Shown here one piece after another: positions 33,466 through 41,457 of a DNA stretch of 64,000 bases. Within the stretch, counting starts at the first letter, position 1. The number at the start of each line of letters is the position of its first letter. Where the stretch lies: positions 62,001-126,000 of the forward strand of contig NZ_PJME01000005.1 of the NCBI RefSeq assembly GCF_002954775.1. The letters are read 5' to 3'. Position numbers and translations under genes: made by a program. The stretch comes from Streptomyces geranii (GTDB lineage Bacteria; Actinomycetota; Actinomycetes; Streptomycetales; Streptomycetaceae). Under the pieces are notes generated by a model that did no database searches, was not told the DNA's origin, and worked only from the letters and a program-made list of their open reading frames with translations.

Positions 33466-34386
33466 ATGAGCTCCCCCACTGGGCCCGCCGGCCTGCCAGT
33501 ACGAATGCCGCGCCCCCGCCAGCCGGGCCGGCACCGCCGCCCCGAGCCCCTGGCGGCTCCCGAGGGTGCGCCCGCGCTCGTCCTCGCGGTGCCGGGCACG
33601 CCCAGCGGTGCCACGCGCAGCCTCGCCGAGGAGGTCGTGAGCATCGCCCGCTCCGAGCTGCCCGGCCTCGACGCCCGCATCGGGTACCTCGACGGTGACG
33701 ACGCGGAGTTCCCCACGCTCCAGGTCGTGCTCACGCACACCGCGCAGGAGCGCACCGCCCGCTACGAGCAGGCCATCGCCGCCGGGGTGGACGCCAAGCA
33801 GCCCGAGGGCCCCGTGGCCGTCGTCGTGCCGCTGCTCGCCGGTCCGGACAACGCGCTGCTGCGCCAGGTCCGCCAGGCCGTCATGGAGAGCCGTATCGCG
33901 GCCGACCTGACCGACGTCCTCGGCCCGCACCCGCTGCTCGCCGAGGGGCTGCACGTGCGGCTCTCCGAGGCGGGCCTCGCGCGCGCCGACCGGGCCCGGC
34001 TGTTCACCGTCGCCACGGCGGCGGACGGCATCATCCTGGCCTCCGTGGGCGGCGAGGAGGCCGTGCAGGCGGCCGGCATCACGGGCATGCTGCTCGCCGC
34101 GCGGCTCGCCGTGCCGGTGATGGCGGCGGCCCTGGACCAGGAGGGCTCGATCGCGGCCATCGCCGAGCAGCTGCGCGCCTCGGGCTCGCAGAACCTCGCG
34201 CTGGCCCCGTATCTGATCGGCCCGGAGATCGACGCCGGTCTGCTGGAGGCCGCGGCCAACGAGGCCGGCTGCGCCTCCTCCGACGCGCTGGGCCCCTACC
34301 CGGCCATCGGCAAGCTGGCGCTGGCCAAGTACACGACGGCGCTGGGCATCGCCCCGCAGCAGCCGCAGGGCGCCCCGGTCCGCTGA
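33466..34386 (+). CDS. Sirohydrochlorin chelatase (CbiX)-like protein
   Basis: The 306-residue protein has a duplicated chelatase-like fold. After a 45-residue Pro/Arg-rich extension, the ALVLAVPGTPSGATRSLAEEV strand replaces the canonical HGS-type motif with PGTP, so the metal-binding His is missing. The second half shows GPVAVVVPLLAGPDNALLRQ, and the centre contains LGPHPLLAEGLHVRL. Loss of the first His argues against a functional cobalto- or ferrochelatase. The role is therefore uncertain, though the fold assignment is good. No Shine-Dalgarno sequence; TAACAT is 8 nt upstream of the ATG. Confidence 0.85.
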   Translation: MSSPTGPAGLPVRMPRPRQPGRHRRPEPLAAPEGAPALVLAVPGTPSGATRSLAEEVVSIARSELPGLDARIGYLDGDDAEFPTLQVVLTHTAQERTARYEQAIAAGVDAKQPEGPVAVVVPLLAGPDNALLRQVRQAVMESRIAADLTDVLGPHPLLAEGLHVRLSEAGLARADRARLFTVATAADGIILASVGGEEAVQAAGITGMLLAARLAVPVMAAALDQEGSIAAIAEQLRASGSQNLALAPYLIGPEIDAGLLEAAANEAGCASSDALGPYPAIGKLALAKYTTALGIAPQQPQGAPVR

Positions 34387-34427
34387 GCCGACCCCGGCAG
34401 CACCCCCGTACGACGGCGAACACGGTA

Positions 34428-34469
34428 CGCCGAAGGGCCCGCTCCATTTCCAGGAGCGGGCCCTCGGCG
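34428..34469. terminator. Bidirectional terminator
   Basis: GGGCCCGCTCC and GGAGCGGGCCC pair perfectly around an ATTTCCA loop, with outer CGCCGA/TCGGCG arms. It lies between the CbiX-like gene and the convergent FUSC gene. Confidence 0.85.
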
Positions 34470-34489
34470 TTTCCGGCCGTGGTGGCGCG

Positions 34490-34645
34490 CTCGGCCGGGG
34501 ACCGCGCAGGACACCGGCAGGCGGCGCCGGTGCGTCTCGTCCAGGGGCGTCAGGAGGCCCTCGGCGGCGTGCCGGTGGATGACGGTGACGGTCGGGGCGA
34601 GTTCGTCGAGCAGATAGGCGTACGAGGCTTCCGGCGGGGAGTGCG
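34490..34645 (-). pseudogene. Possible coding remnant without a start codon
   Basis: On the minus strand, in the +1 frame relative to the end of the FUSC gene, a stretch reads SPPEASYAYLLDELAPTVTV and continues IHRHAAEGLLTPLDETH. It has strong third-position GC bias (mostly C or G). There is no in-frame start between it and the FUSC stop, so it may be a decayed 3' gene fragment or a frameshifted extension of FUSC. No family is recognised. Confidence 0.3.
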
Positions 34646-34665
34646 GCGCGACGCAGGGGGGCGTC

Positions 34666-36174
34666 TCAGGCGCCGAGCAGTGGTGAACCCGAGGGGCCGC
34701 GCAGGGGGTTGGCCAGTTCGGACAGGGCCCGTTCCAGGCCGTGGAGGTGGGCGAGGGCGGGTTCGGCGGTGTGAGGGCGGTCCGGGGCGGGGGCCGTCAC
34801 CCTGTCGGCGCGGCCCTCCGTGAGCGCCTCCACGGCGGTCTCGACGCGTCGGCAGGCGGCGGCGAGCCGGAGGTCGTGGTCGGGGGAGGCGGCCGGGTCG
34901 GCGGCCACGGCGGCCAGGCCGCGGATCTCGTGGGCGCAGTCGTCGAGCAGCGCGAGTACCCGGTGGGCGCGGCGCTTACGGGCGCGTACGGGGTTGAGCG
35001 GGTGCACGAGCGGCGCGACCGAGAGCCGGACACGCCCCAGGAGCAGCTCCAGTTCGGCCACGCGGGGCGCCGGGTCGGCGGACGCGCCGGCGAGCCGGGC
35101 GGCGGCCTCCGCGGTGCAGGCGTGGACGCAGCGCAGGGCGTGCTGGATCCAGGCGTCGGTGGTGGCGTGGGTGGTGATCGGCAGGACGAGGGCCACGGCC
35201 AGCAGGGCGCCCAGGGCACCGACACCGGTCTCCGCGAGCCGTACGGCGAGCAGTGCCGGGTCGAGGACGCCCAGGAGCCCGTACAGCAGTTCGGCGAGCA
35301 GGGTGACCGAGAGCATCATCCAGGTGTAGGACACGGCGGCCGAGTAGAAGATGCCGAACACGCAGACGGCGACGAGCAGCGCCGTCGGTACGGGCGCTCC
35401 CGCCACCGGGAGCGCGACGGCGAGGCCGAGTCCGATGCCGAGGACCGTGCCGAGGACGCGGCGGAAGCCGCGGACCAGGGTCTCGCCGCGCGAGGTGGTG
35501 TTGACGAAGATCCACCAGGTGGCGCCGACGGCCCAGTACCAGCGGTCCCCGGACACCAGCTGACCCAGGACCAGGGCGAAGCCGGCGGCGGCGGTCGCCT
35601 GGACGGCCTGGCGGGTGGTGGCGCGGGCCAGGCCCCGTTCGCCGGTCGGCATGGGGGCGGGGAGTGGCACCAGGGTCGTACGGCGCTCGTAGCACCACAG
35701 TACGAAGCGCACGGAAGAGGTGGTGAGGAGGGCCAGGAGGACGGCGGCGGACAGCTCGGGCAGCTGCTCCGGTCCGGCGTGCAGGAACTGGGCCACGAAG
35801 AAGGTCATGAACGCGAAGACGCCCAGGCTGTGGCCGCGCGGGCCCCAGCGGCGCGCGTACACGCCCGCGCCGACGACCGCGAGGAGGACGAGCCCGCGGG
35901 CGACCGGAGACGTGTGCAGTTCGGTGGCGGCGGCCAGGACCGGGAGGCCGACGGCGGGCAGCAGCGCGGTGGTCACGGCCTGTCCGCGCACGGTGGCGTC
36001 GGTGACCGTGAACAGGGCGAGCAACGCGGCGAGTCCGCCGGTCACGGCGCCGTTGAGCGAGTGTCCGGCGAGGCCGCAGACGGCGACGGCCGGTCCGATG
36101 CCGAGGACGCCCCGCGCGGCGAAGCGCAGCCGGGTCCGGCCCGGATCGGGCGCCATGAACACCTTCTTGAGCAC
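34666..36174 (-). CDS. FUSC family integral membrane protein (second copy type)
   Basis: The 502-residue exporter-like protein has the FUSC double bundle: hydrophobic helices at about 15-170, a cytoplasmic linker with RATTRQAVQATAAAGFALVLG, and a second set to about 345. A 150-residue cytoplasmic His/Arg/Ala-rich helical tail follows. It shares the layout but little sequence with the FUSC protein at 7632-9284. Substrate unknown. The GTG at 36174 gives the V-LKKVF-APDPGR N-terminus; an ATG at 36156 with AAGG upstream is an alternative. It is divergent from an Lrp regulator, which probably controls it. Confidence 0.88.
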   Translation of the reverse strand: MLKKVFMAPDPGRTRLRFAARGVLGIGPAVAVCGLAGHSLNGAVTGGLAALLALFTVTDATVRGQAVTTALLPAVGLPVLAAATELHTSPVARGLVLLAVVGAGVYARRWGPRGHSLGVFAFMTFFVAQFLHAGPEQLPELSAAVLLALLTTSSVRFVLWCYERRTTLVPLPAPMPTGERGLARATTRQAVQATAAAGFALVLGQLVSGDRWYWAVGATWWIFVNTTSRGETLVRGFRRVLGTVLGIGLGLAVALPVAGAPVPTALLVAVCVFGIFYSAAVSYTWMMLSVTLLAELLYGLLGVLDPALLAVRLAETGVGALGALLAVALVLPITTHATTDAWIQHALRCVHACTAEAAARLAGASADPAPRVAELELLLGRVRLSVAPLVHPLNPVRARKRRAHRVLALLDDCAHEIRGLAAVAADPAASPDHDLRLAAACRRVETAVEALTEGRADRVTAPAPDRPHTAEPALAHLHGLERALSELANPLRGPSGSPLLGA

Positions 36175-36289
36175 TGCTTGTCCCGCCCCACTGAGATCGG
36201 TCCGCGACCGGCACGCAAAAGGCGCCGCGGAGGTCCGCAGCGCCATCGACGGCCACATTGCAGCATCCCTGGCACAAGTGGCTCAAGTC

Positions 36290-36331
36290 GGTCCGAATAT
36301 GCTGGACCATTGGCACAGACATATCGGTCCA
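36290..36331. promoter_or_regulatory. Inverted repeats in the FUSC/Lrp divergent promoter
   Basis: GGTCC (36290) pairs with GGACC (36304) across 9 nt, and TGGACC (36303-36308) pairs with GGTCCA (36326-36331). The AT-richer centre fits an Lrp-type site. Binding is inferred. Confidence 0.4.
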
Positions 36332-36382
36332 CGGGCGTAAGTCGTCGGGCCAACGGACCAGAGGTACGAGGAGGCGGACCCC

Positions 36383-36859
36383 ATGGCCGTGGACGAGCTG
36401 GACACGCGCATCCTGCGGCTGCTGCTGGAGCAGCCCCGGACCAGCGTGCGTGAGTACGCCAGGGTCCTCGGCGTCGCGCGCGGCACGCTGCAGGCCCGGC
36501 TGGACCGCCTCGAACGGGACGGTGTGATCACGGGTACGGGTCCCTCGCTCTCCCCCGCCGCGCTCGGCCACCCCGTGCTCGCGTTCGTGCACATCGAGGT
36601 CACCCAGGGCCATCTCGACGAGGTCGGGGACGCGCTGGCGGCCGTGCCGGAGATCGTCGAGGCGTTCTCGATCGCCGGTGGCGGTGACCTCCTCGCCCGG
36701 GTCGTGGCCCGCGACAACGCCCACCTGGAGGACGTGATCCAGGCGGTGATCAGCGTGCCGGGCGTGGTCCGCACCCGCACGGAGGTGGCGCTGCGCGAGC
36801 GGGTCCCGCACCGGCTGCTGCCGCTGGTGGAGTCGATCGGCCGGACGGCCGCCGGCTGA
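36383..36859 (+). CDS. Lrp/AsnC family transcriptional regulator
   Basis: The 158-residue protein has an N-terminal helix-turn-helix (LDTRILRLLLEQPRTSVREYARVLGVARGTLQARLDRLERDGVI). A RAM/AsnC effector domain follows (about 70-150) with FVHIEVTQGHLDEVGDALA and the GGGDLLARVVARDN ligand-loop motif. It would bind an amino acid and oligomerise. It is divergent from an FUSC exporter, so it may gate export by sensing an amino acid or aromatic acid. GAGGAGG lies 8 nt before the ATG. Confidence 0.94.
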   Translation: MAVDELDTRILRLLLEQPRTSVREYARVLGVARGTLQARLDRLERDGVITGTGPSLSPAALGHPVLAFVHIEVTQGHLDEVGDALAAVPEIVEAFSIAGGGDLLARVVARDNAHLEDVIQAVISVPGVVRTRTEVALRERVPHRLLPLVESIGRTAAG

Positions 36860-36890
36860 TCCTTCTCCGCGCCTTGGCATCCTGGGGGCC

Positions 36891-37589
36891 ATGAGCACTC
36901 TCGACAGCACCGCGGTCGTCTTCGATCTCGACGGCACCCTCGTGGACAGCGAGCCGAACTACTACGAGGCGAGCCGCCTGACCCTGGCCGCGTACGGCGT
37001 CACGGACTTCACCTGGGCCGACCATGAGGAGTCCGTGGGCATCAGCACCCGTGAGACGGTCACGCGCTGGCGGGGCCGCTACGGGCTGAGCGCGGGGGTG
37101 GAGGAGCTGCTCGCTGCGAAAAACGGCCACTATCTCGAACTGGCCCGGGCCGACACCCCCGTCTACCCGGAGATGCGGAAGTTCGTGGAGCTGCTGGCGG
37201 GTGAGGGCGTGCCCATGGCGGTGGCCTCGGGTTCGTCGCTGCGGGCCATCGAGGCGATCCTGGCGGGCACGGGCCTGGACGCGCACCTGCGTACCGTCGT
37301 GTCCTCCGACGAGGTCGCCCGGGGCAAGCCCGCCCCGGACGTCTTCCTGGAGGCCGCACGCCGGCTCGGCGTGGCCCCCGCGGACTGCGTGGTCATGGAG
37401 GACGCGGCTCCCGGCACCGTCGCCGCGCACGCGGCCGGGATGCGGTGCGTCGCGATCCCGTACCTCGCCGCCCAGGCCGACGATCCCGGGTTCGCCACGG
37501 CGGAGCTGCTGGTGCGGGGCGGTCAGGGGGAGTTCACGGCCAGGGTGGCGTTCGAGTGGCTCGTCGGCACGGTTGGGCAGAACGGGTAG
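36891..37589 (+). CDS. HAD superfamily phosphatase (subfamily IA, beta-phosphoglucomutase-like)
   Basis: The 232-residue protein has all HAD motifs: FDLDGTLVDSE (motif I), VASGSS (II), the Lys of GKPAPDVFL (III) and VMEDAAPGTVAAHAAGM (IV). A helical cap follows motif I, and DSEPNYYEASRLTLAAYGV is typical of the phosphoglucomutase/GPP group. It probably dephosphorylates a small sugar or polyol phosphate. It starts 31 nt after the Lrp stop, so the two may be co-transcribed. Confidence 0.92.
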   Translation: MSTLDSTAVVFDLDGTLVDSEPNYYEASRLTLAAYGVTDFTWADHEESVGISTRETVTRWRGRYGLSAGVEELLAAKNGHYLELARADTPVYPEMRKFVELLAGEGVPMAVASGSSLRAIEAILAGTGLDAHLRTVVSSDEVARGKPAPDVFLEAARRLGVAPADCVVMEDAAPGTVAAHAAGMRCVAIPYLAAQADDPGFATAELLVRGGQGEFTARVAFEWLVGTVGQNG

Positions 37590-37618
37590 GGCGGTGCGTT
37601 GTCGGGTGCGGGTCCGGT

Positions 37619-37672
37619 GGGGCTGGTCGCGCCCCGCGGCGGAGCCGCAGATCGATGCGGCCCCGCGCCCCT
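37619..37672 (-). repeat. Dispersed Streptomyces-type intergenic repeat, copy 2
   Basis: This is the reverse complement of the 17298-17351 element over 54 nt, differing at only a few positions. It lies between two convergent genes, where its internal CCGCA/TGCGG hairpin might also terminate transcription. The flanks 37590-37618 and 37673-37750 show nothing else. Confidence 0.7.
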
Positions 37673-37750
37673 GAAGGGCGCGGCCCTGCGGGCCGATGCC
37701 CCCGAGCCCGCCAGGAACGTGCCCGGAGTGGGTGGCTGGCGGCAGCCCGG

Positions 37751-39553
37751 TCACTTCCCCGCCAGCAACTGCCCGCATTCCGCCGCCAGTAGCCGCATTC
37801 CGTTCGCCTCCGCTCCCGCCAGGGCCGAGCGGAGGAGTGTCATGCCCTCCGAACGGCGCTCGGTGTCCTTCATGCGCAGGAGGGCTCGGGCCTCGTTCGC
37901 GCGGAGGCGGGCCGTCTGGGGTGGGGAGCTGCCGACGACCAGGCGTTCGGCCTGCCGGAAGTGGCCCAGGGCCGTCGCCGTGTCGCCCTCGGCCAGGGAC
38001 AGCAGGCCCAGGGCCCGTTCGGTCGGGCCGACCAGGACCACCGGCCAGCCCGCGAGCGCGATCCCGGCCGGTCTGCGGGCCAGGGCCTCGCGCAGTACCG
38101 GTACGGCGTGGGCGAGTTCGGCCCCGTAGCCGCCGTGCGCGTCGAGGCCCGCGCAGACCTCCGTGAGCAGGACCAGCGCGGGTACGGACCAGCCGTGCGG
38201 CGGCAGGGAGGCGCAGTCGCCGGTCTCCCGGAGGAACGCCAGCAGCCGGTCGGCGGCCTCGTCGTGGTCGCCCACCTCGCAGCGGGCCAGCGCGAACCCC
38301 GCCCGCCAGACGGGGAAGTAGCCGTGCCGTTCGACGCCGTCGGCCAGGCCGGAGCTGAAGAGTTCGGCCATCCTGCCCTGCTCCCTCAGCAGCCAGTACA
38401 CCTGGCCCAGCCGGGTCTGCAGCAGGGTGTCGGCGGGGACGGCGAGGTCGGCCTCCAGGCTCGCGACGATCTCCCGGGACTCGCCGAAGATCCAGTCGGT
38501 CGCGGAGTCGAACCGGCCGCACCACAGGTCGAGCAGGGTGTCCAGGGTGCACTGCTGCCAGCGCGCCAGGGTGCTGCGCGTACGGGCCGCGTGTCTGCGG
38601 TGTTCGGCGACCGTGCCGGTGGCGCCGTGCACCCGGCCGACCCGGAGCTGGTCGATGGCGAGCGCGACCAGGGACTCGCCCAGGAAGTACGGGGAGCGGG
38701 CGCGCAGGGCGCAGTCCCGCAGGCGCAGGGAGGTGGTCAGGGACTCGATGGGCGGGACGAAGTCGTACTGGCCCCAGCGGCACTCGGTGAGCACCTCGCA
38801 GCGGGTCTCGTCGTCCTGGCCACCGGTGGCGAGGCCCTCCAGGGTCCGCCGGGCGAGTTCGGCGCCGCGTTCGGGTCCGGCGCCGGGCCAGGCGGTGTCC
38901 TCGCTGACGGACATGGAGAGCTTCTTCGCGAGGTGGGCGCCGAGGCGGAGGCGGAGTCCGGCCGCCTCGGCACCCTCGCGGGTCCTGAGCGTGGCGAGGG
39001 TCTCCCGGATCAGGTGCAGGAGTTCGTGGTCGACGCGGCCCGGGTCGGACCAGCGCCTGGCCCGCCGTACGACGGCCACGGCCTGTGCCTCGGGCTTGTC
39101 GGCGCCCCACTGGTAGGCCTGGCGGTAGTAGGCGTCCGCCTCTTCCATACGTCCGGCCAGGTAGCTGTTGTCTCCTCGGTGCAGGAGGCGGTCGAACTCC
39201 GCGCCGTACCGGGAGGGTTGGGCCGGGATCGCGCCCGCGGTGGAAGGCGAGGTCGCGCGCCGGGGGCCGGGGGTTCGCGCGGGCGGTGCGTCGGGGGTGT
39301 CCGGCCGGGACTCGGGGGCCAGGTCGAGCAGTTCGCCCTTGGCGTCCAGCGCGTCGTCGCAGCCTTCGGCCAGTTCACGGGTGACCCGGCGGTGGCCGTT
39401 CTCGATCCGGCTGAGGTAGCCCCGGCTGCAGTGCACGAGCCCTGCCAGGTCGGCGAGGGAGAGTCCGGCGGCGAGCCGCCGGCGGCGTAACTCCCGGCCG
39501 AACCGACCCGATTCCTCCGCTTCCTCCGTCGCGCCGTCCGCCAAGCCGTCCAT
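37751..39553 (-). CDS. XRE-family helix-turn-helix regulator with TPR-like repeats (TTA-containing)
   Basis: The 600-residue protein has an N-terminal XRE helix-turn-helix (about 17-75; RELRRRRLAAGLSLADLAGL then SRGYLSRIENGHRRV). A Pro-rich linker and about 430 residues of TPR-like helical pairs follow (for example RMEEADAYYRQAYQWGADKP and GDTATALGHFRQAERLVVG). Leu22 is a TTA codon (39488-39490), so translation should need bldA tRNA and be development-linked. An inverted repeat with GTTGCCAGG/CCTGGCAAC arms lies 33-64 nt upstream and is a likely autoregulatory site. Large XRE-TPR proteins often sense peptides, which fits its position beside a putative RiPP cluster, though control of that cluster is inferred. 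ATG at 39553 follows GGGGG. Confidence 0.9.
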   Translation of the reverse strand: MDGLADGATEEAEESGRFGRELRRRRLAAGLSLADLAGLVHCSRGYLSRIENGHRRVTRELAEGCDDALDAKGELLDLAPESRPDTPDAPPARTPGPRRATSPSTAGAIPAQPSRYGAEFDRLLHRGDNSYLAGRMEEADAYYRQAYQWGADKPEAQAVAVVRRARRWSDPGRVDHELLHLIRETLATLRTREGAEAAGLRLRLGAHLAKKLSMSVSEDTAWPGAGPERGAELARRTLEGLATGGQDDETRCEVLTECRWGQYDFVPPIESLTTSLRLRDCALRARSPYFLGESLVALAIDQLRVGRVHGATGTVAEHRRHAARTRSTLARWQQCTLDTLLDLWCGRFDSATDWIFGESREIVASLEADLAVPADTLLQTRLGQVYWLLREQGRMAELFSSGLADGVERHGYFPVWRAGFALARCEVGDHDEAADRLLAFLRETGDCASLPPHGWSVPALVLLTEVCAGLDAHGGYGAELAHAVPVLREALARRPAGIALAGWPVVLVGPTERALGLLSLAEGDTATALGHFRQAERLVVGSSPPQTARLRANEARALLRMKDTERRSEGMTLLRSALAGAEANGMRLLAAECGQLLAGK

Positions 39554-39946
39554 CCGGACCCCCAACCACCTGTGATCACCTGCCTGTTGCCAGGTGTTGC
39601 CAATATGCCCTGGCAACAGCGGACCTCTCGCACTCTCGGTGACATCGGACAAAGCTGGCCCAAAAGGCGTACGGAGCGTCCGGGCGAACGTATGGAGAGA
39701 GCATTGAGGGACAGGATCGGGCGGAGGGAGTCGGGCCGCACACAGTATCGGTCGTCGTACGAGCCACCGGCGGATCCCCGGTCCGGTCCCAGGAAGAAAT
39801 CTCCTCCCGTTCTCTTCGTCGTGAAGACGGTCGACGGAAAAAGTCGATCAGCCGGATCACCACTCCATTTCTCCGAGCTTTCCAGTCGCGAGAAGAGAAT
39901 CTGTTTACGTATTCTCTCGGCGGACCGGGAAAGTGATCCATTCAAG
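39554..39946. other. AT-richer regulatory region upstream of the XRE-TPR gene
   Basis: This 393-nt stretch has lower GC than its surroundings (notably 39780-39945), no Streptomyces-like codon bias in any frame and one strong inverted repeat. It probably holds promoters for the XRE-TPR gene and for the small plus-strand ORF that follows. Confidence 0.5.
39586..39617. promoter_or_regulatory. Inverted repeat operator upstream of the XRE-TPR gene
   Basis: Perfect 9-bp arms GTTGCCAGG and CCTGGCAAC are separated by 14 nt, with another GTTGCCA between them. A TGTGATCA-type palindrome lies next to it at 39571. XRE binding is inferred. Confidence 0.55.
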
Positions 39947-40126
39947 TTGGCAAATACTCAGCACTATGGCTACGTGCTGTGGGGGCCGTTCTTCTTCCTG
40001 TCCTATGACGCCTCGGTTCTGATGCGTTCCGGGCTGCACGCTCTGCGCCGTTCCTGGTTCCTGCGCAGGGTGGCGGCCCGGCACGGCGGTGCCCGGCTCT
40101 CCTGGCCGCCGGATATCGAGATCTGA
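39947..40126 (+). CDS. Small ORF of unknown function
   Basis: This is a 59-codon reading frame with coding-like third-position GC, preceded by non-coding-like sequence in the same frame. It would start at TTG 39947 (no good ribosome binding site) or later at GTG 39974 or ATG 40022. The peptide is aromatic at first (YGYVLWGPFFFLSYD) and then strongly basic (LHALRRSWFLRRVAARHGG), ending WPPDIEI. Its stop is 2 nt before a strong bidirectional terminator, which supports a real transcript end. I recognise no family. A second peptide of the neighbouring RiPP cluster is a possibility only. Confidence 0.35.
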   Translation: MANTQHYGYVLWGPFFFLSYDASVLMRSGLHALRRSWFLRRVAARHGGARLSWPPDIEI

Positions 40127-40127
40127 G

Positions 40128-40164
40128 GGCTCCGGGTGTTCCACGGGGGTGGACACCCGGGGCC
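40128..40164. terminator. Bidirectional terminator of the graspetide operon
   Basis: A long imperfect stem pairs GGCTCCGGGTGTTCCAC with GTGGACACCCGGGGCC. It lies 35 nt past the ATP-grasp stop (minus strand) and 2 nt past the small plus-strand ORF. Confidence 0.75.
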
Positions 40165-40198
40165 TTCGCCGTGCCCGTCCGTACCTGTCCGTACTCGC

Positions 40199-41176
40199 TC
40201 AGGCCAGCAGGGCCCGGGCCAGCGTCCGCGCGATCGGCGCTCCCGTGAGCTGTTCGACGAAGAGGAAGGACCCCTGGGGGTTCATCTCCAGGAAGACGTG
40301 CTCGCCCTGCGGGGTGAGCCGGAGGTCCGCCGCCGCGTAGACCAGGCCGAGCCGCTCGCGCAGGGTGTGCAGGGCCGTCAGGATGTCGGGCGGGACCTCG
40401 TACGGCGTGAAGCGGACGCTCTGGTCGAGCCGCCAGTCGAGGGGGCTGGCGCCCTCCTGGCTGTGGATGGCGGTGCCGAAGGCGTGCCCGCCGATCAGGG
40501 TGACGCGCAGGTCGAGCCGGGCGGGGACGAGCCGCTGGAAGAGGGTGGGCACGCGCGGGCCCGCGACCAGGGCGGGGAGGTCGCCCTCGCGGACCCGGCG
40601 GGTGGGCAGCGGTACGCCGAGGGTGAGTGCGGGCCGGTCGGCGACGGCCTTGGCGACGACCCGGCCGTCCTGTTCGGCCCAGAAGGCGCGCAGCCGCTCG
40701 GGGTCGCTGCTCACCAGCGTGGGCGGGACCGTGAGCCCGGCGGCGGGCGCCAGTGCCAGTTGGAGCAGCTTGTGGCCCGCCCGGGTCTCGGCGGCGGGCG
40801 GGTTGATCCAGCGGGCGTCGGCGCCGAGCAGGGCGCCCATCAGCTGGGACTCGGCCTCCGCCCGGCCGAAGGCCGCGTACTCGGCGCCGAGGGCTTTCGG
40901 TGGGCTGAGCAGTGACTCGGCGATGCGGCCGTCGGGTGTGCGGCGCATGCCGGGTCGGTAGAGGACGGCGCGGATGTCCCGGACCGGGAATGTGTCGTCG
41001 CCCCAGCTCAGCAGGGGGTCGGCCGGGTCCCGCAGGTCCCAGTCGAGTCGTTCGCCTCGGCGCAGTCCCTCGTCGTCGACGAAGACCGTGCCGGCGGAAG
41101 GGAGGTGCTCCCGGACCGCGAGCGCCTCGGCATGGTCCCGGCGACTCAGCACCAGCACCCTGCACCTCGCGTCCAT
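40199..41176 (-). CDS. ATP-grasp RiPP maturase (MvdD/TgmB-like graspetide synthetase)
   Basis: The 325-residue protein matches ATP-grasp peptide ligases of the graspetide (microviridin/TgmB) type. It has a pre-ATP-grasp domain (about 1-110) with the LYRPGMRRTPDG version of the family's WYRRP motif, and ARWINPPAAETRAGHKLLQL and AGLTVPPTLVSSDP. The ATP-binding part includes VVAKAV and FQRLVPARLDLRVTLIG, and the Mg site is ADLRLTPQGEHVFLEMNPQG, ending with EQLTGAPIA. It would make side-chain ester or amide links between Thr/Ser/Lys and Asp/Glu of a precursor. The ATG at 41176 lies 5 nt after GGGGGAGG. It is the third gene after the oxygenase and precursor. Confidence 0.88.
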   Translation of the reverse strand: MDARCRVLVLSRRDHAEALAVREHLPSAGTVFVDDEGLRRGERLDWDLRDPADPLLSWGDDTFPVRDIRAVLYRPGMRRTPDGRIAESLLSPPKALGAEYAAFGRAEAESQLMGALLGADARWINPPAAETRAGHKLLQLALAPAAGLTVPPTLVSSDPERLRAFWAEQDGRVVAKAVADRPALTLGVPLPTRRVREGDLPALVAGPRVPTLFQRLVPARLDLRVTLIGGHAFGTAIHSQEGASPLDWRLDQSVRFTPYEVPPDILTALHTLRERLGLVYAAADLRLTPQGEHVFLEMNPQGSFLFVEQLTGAPIARTLARALLA

Positions 41177-41277
41177 GAGCACCTCCCCCTTTTTTCCGGG
41201 TTCCGGCGGGTCAGCCGTACGCCGGACGGCATGCCGTCCGTCGCCCGTCGGTGGCCCGCCGGAGTCTCATCGGGGTC

Positions 41278-41457
41278 TCAGCCGGTGAGGCCCTCGAAGG
41301 TGAGGCCCGAGGCGCCCTCGGCGAGGGCCGCGTCGGTGAGCGCCTCGGGGCTGACCTCGGCTCCCGAGTAGCGGGAGGCGATACCTTCCGGGAGGCGGAC
41401 CGTCGGCGAGCCCGCCAGCAGCACCACGAACGGCTGCGTCGTCACTGAACGTTCCAT
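41278..41457 (-). CDS. Putative graspetide precursor peptide
   Basis: This 59-residue peptide is encoded between the oxygenase and the ATP-grasp ligase, overlapping the oxygenase 3' end by 16 nt and with a good AGGAGA 9-11 nt before its ATG. The N-terminal part (residues 1-40) has the motif PFVVLLAGSPTVRLPEGI, a plausible leader. The C-terminal part (41-59) is rich in ester/amide donors and acceptors: Thr41, Asp42, Glu47, Ser50, Thr53, Glu55 and Thr58, ending SGLTFEGLTG. There are no Cys or Lys residues in the tail, so ester links would be expected. It does not match precursor families I remember in detail. The assignment rests on size, position and composition. Confidence 0.75.
   Translation of the reverse strand: MERSVTTQPFVVLLAGSPTVRLPEGIASRYSGAEVSPEALTDAALAEGASGLTFEGLTG

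Noticed and set aside
33466..34386. Functional cobalto/ferrochelatase call
   Set aside because: The first-domain metal His motif is PGTP, so only a CbiX-like fold is claimed.
39966..40022. 18-residue Cys-rich peptide frame (MATCCGGRSSSCPMTPRF)
   Set aside because: No ribosome binding site, and it overlaps a longer coding-like frame; the Cys residues come from the other frame's codons.
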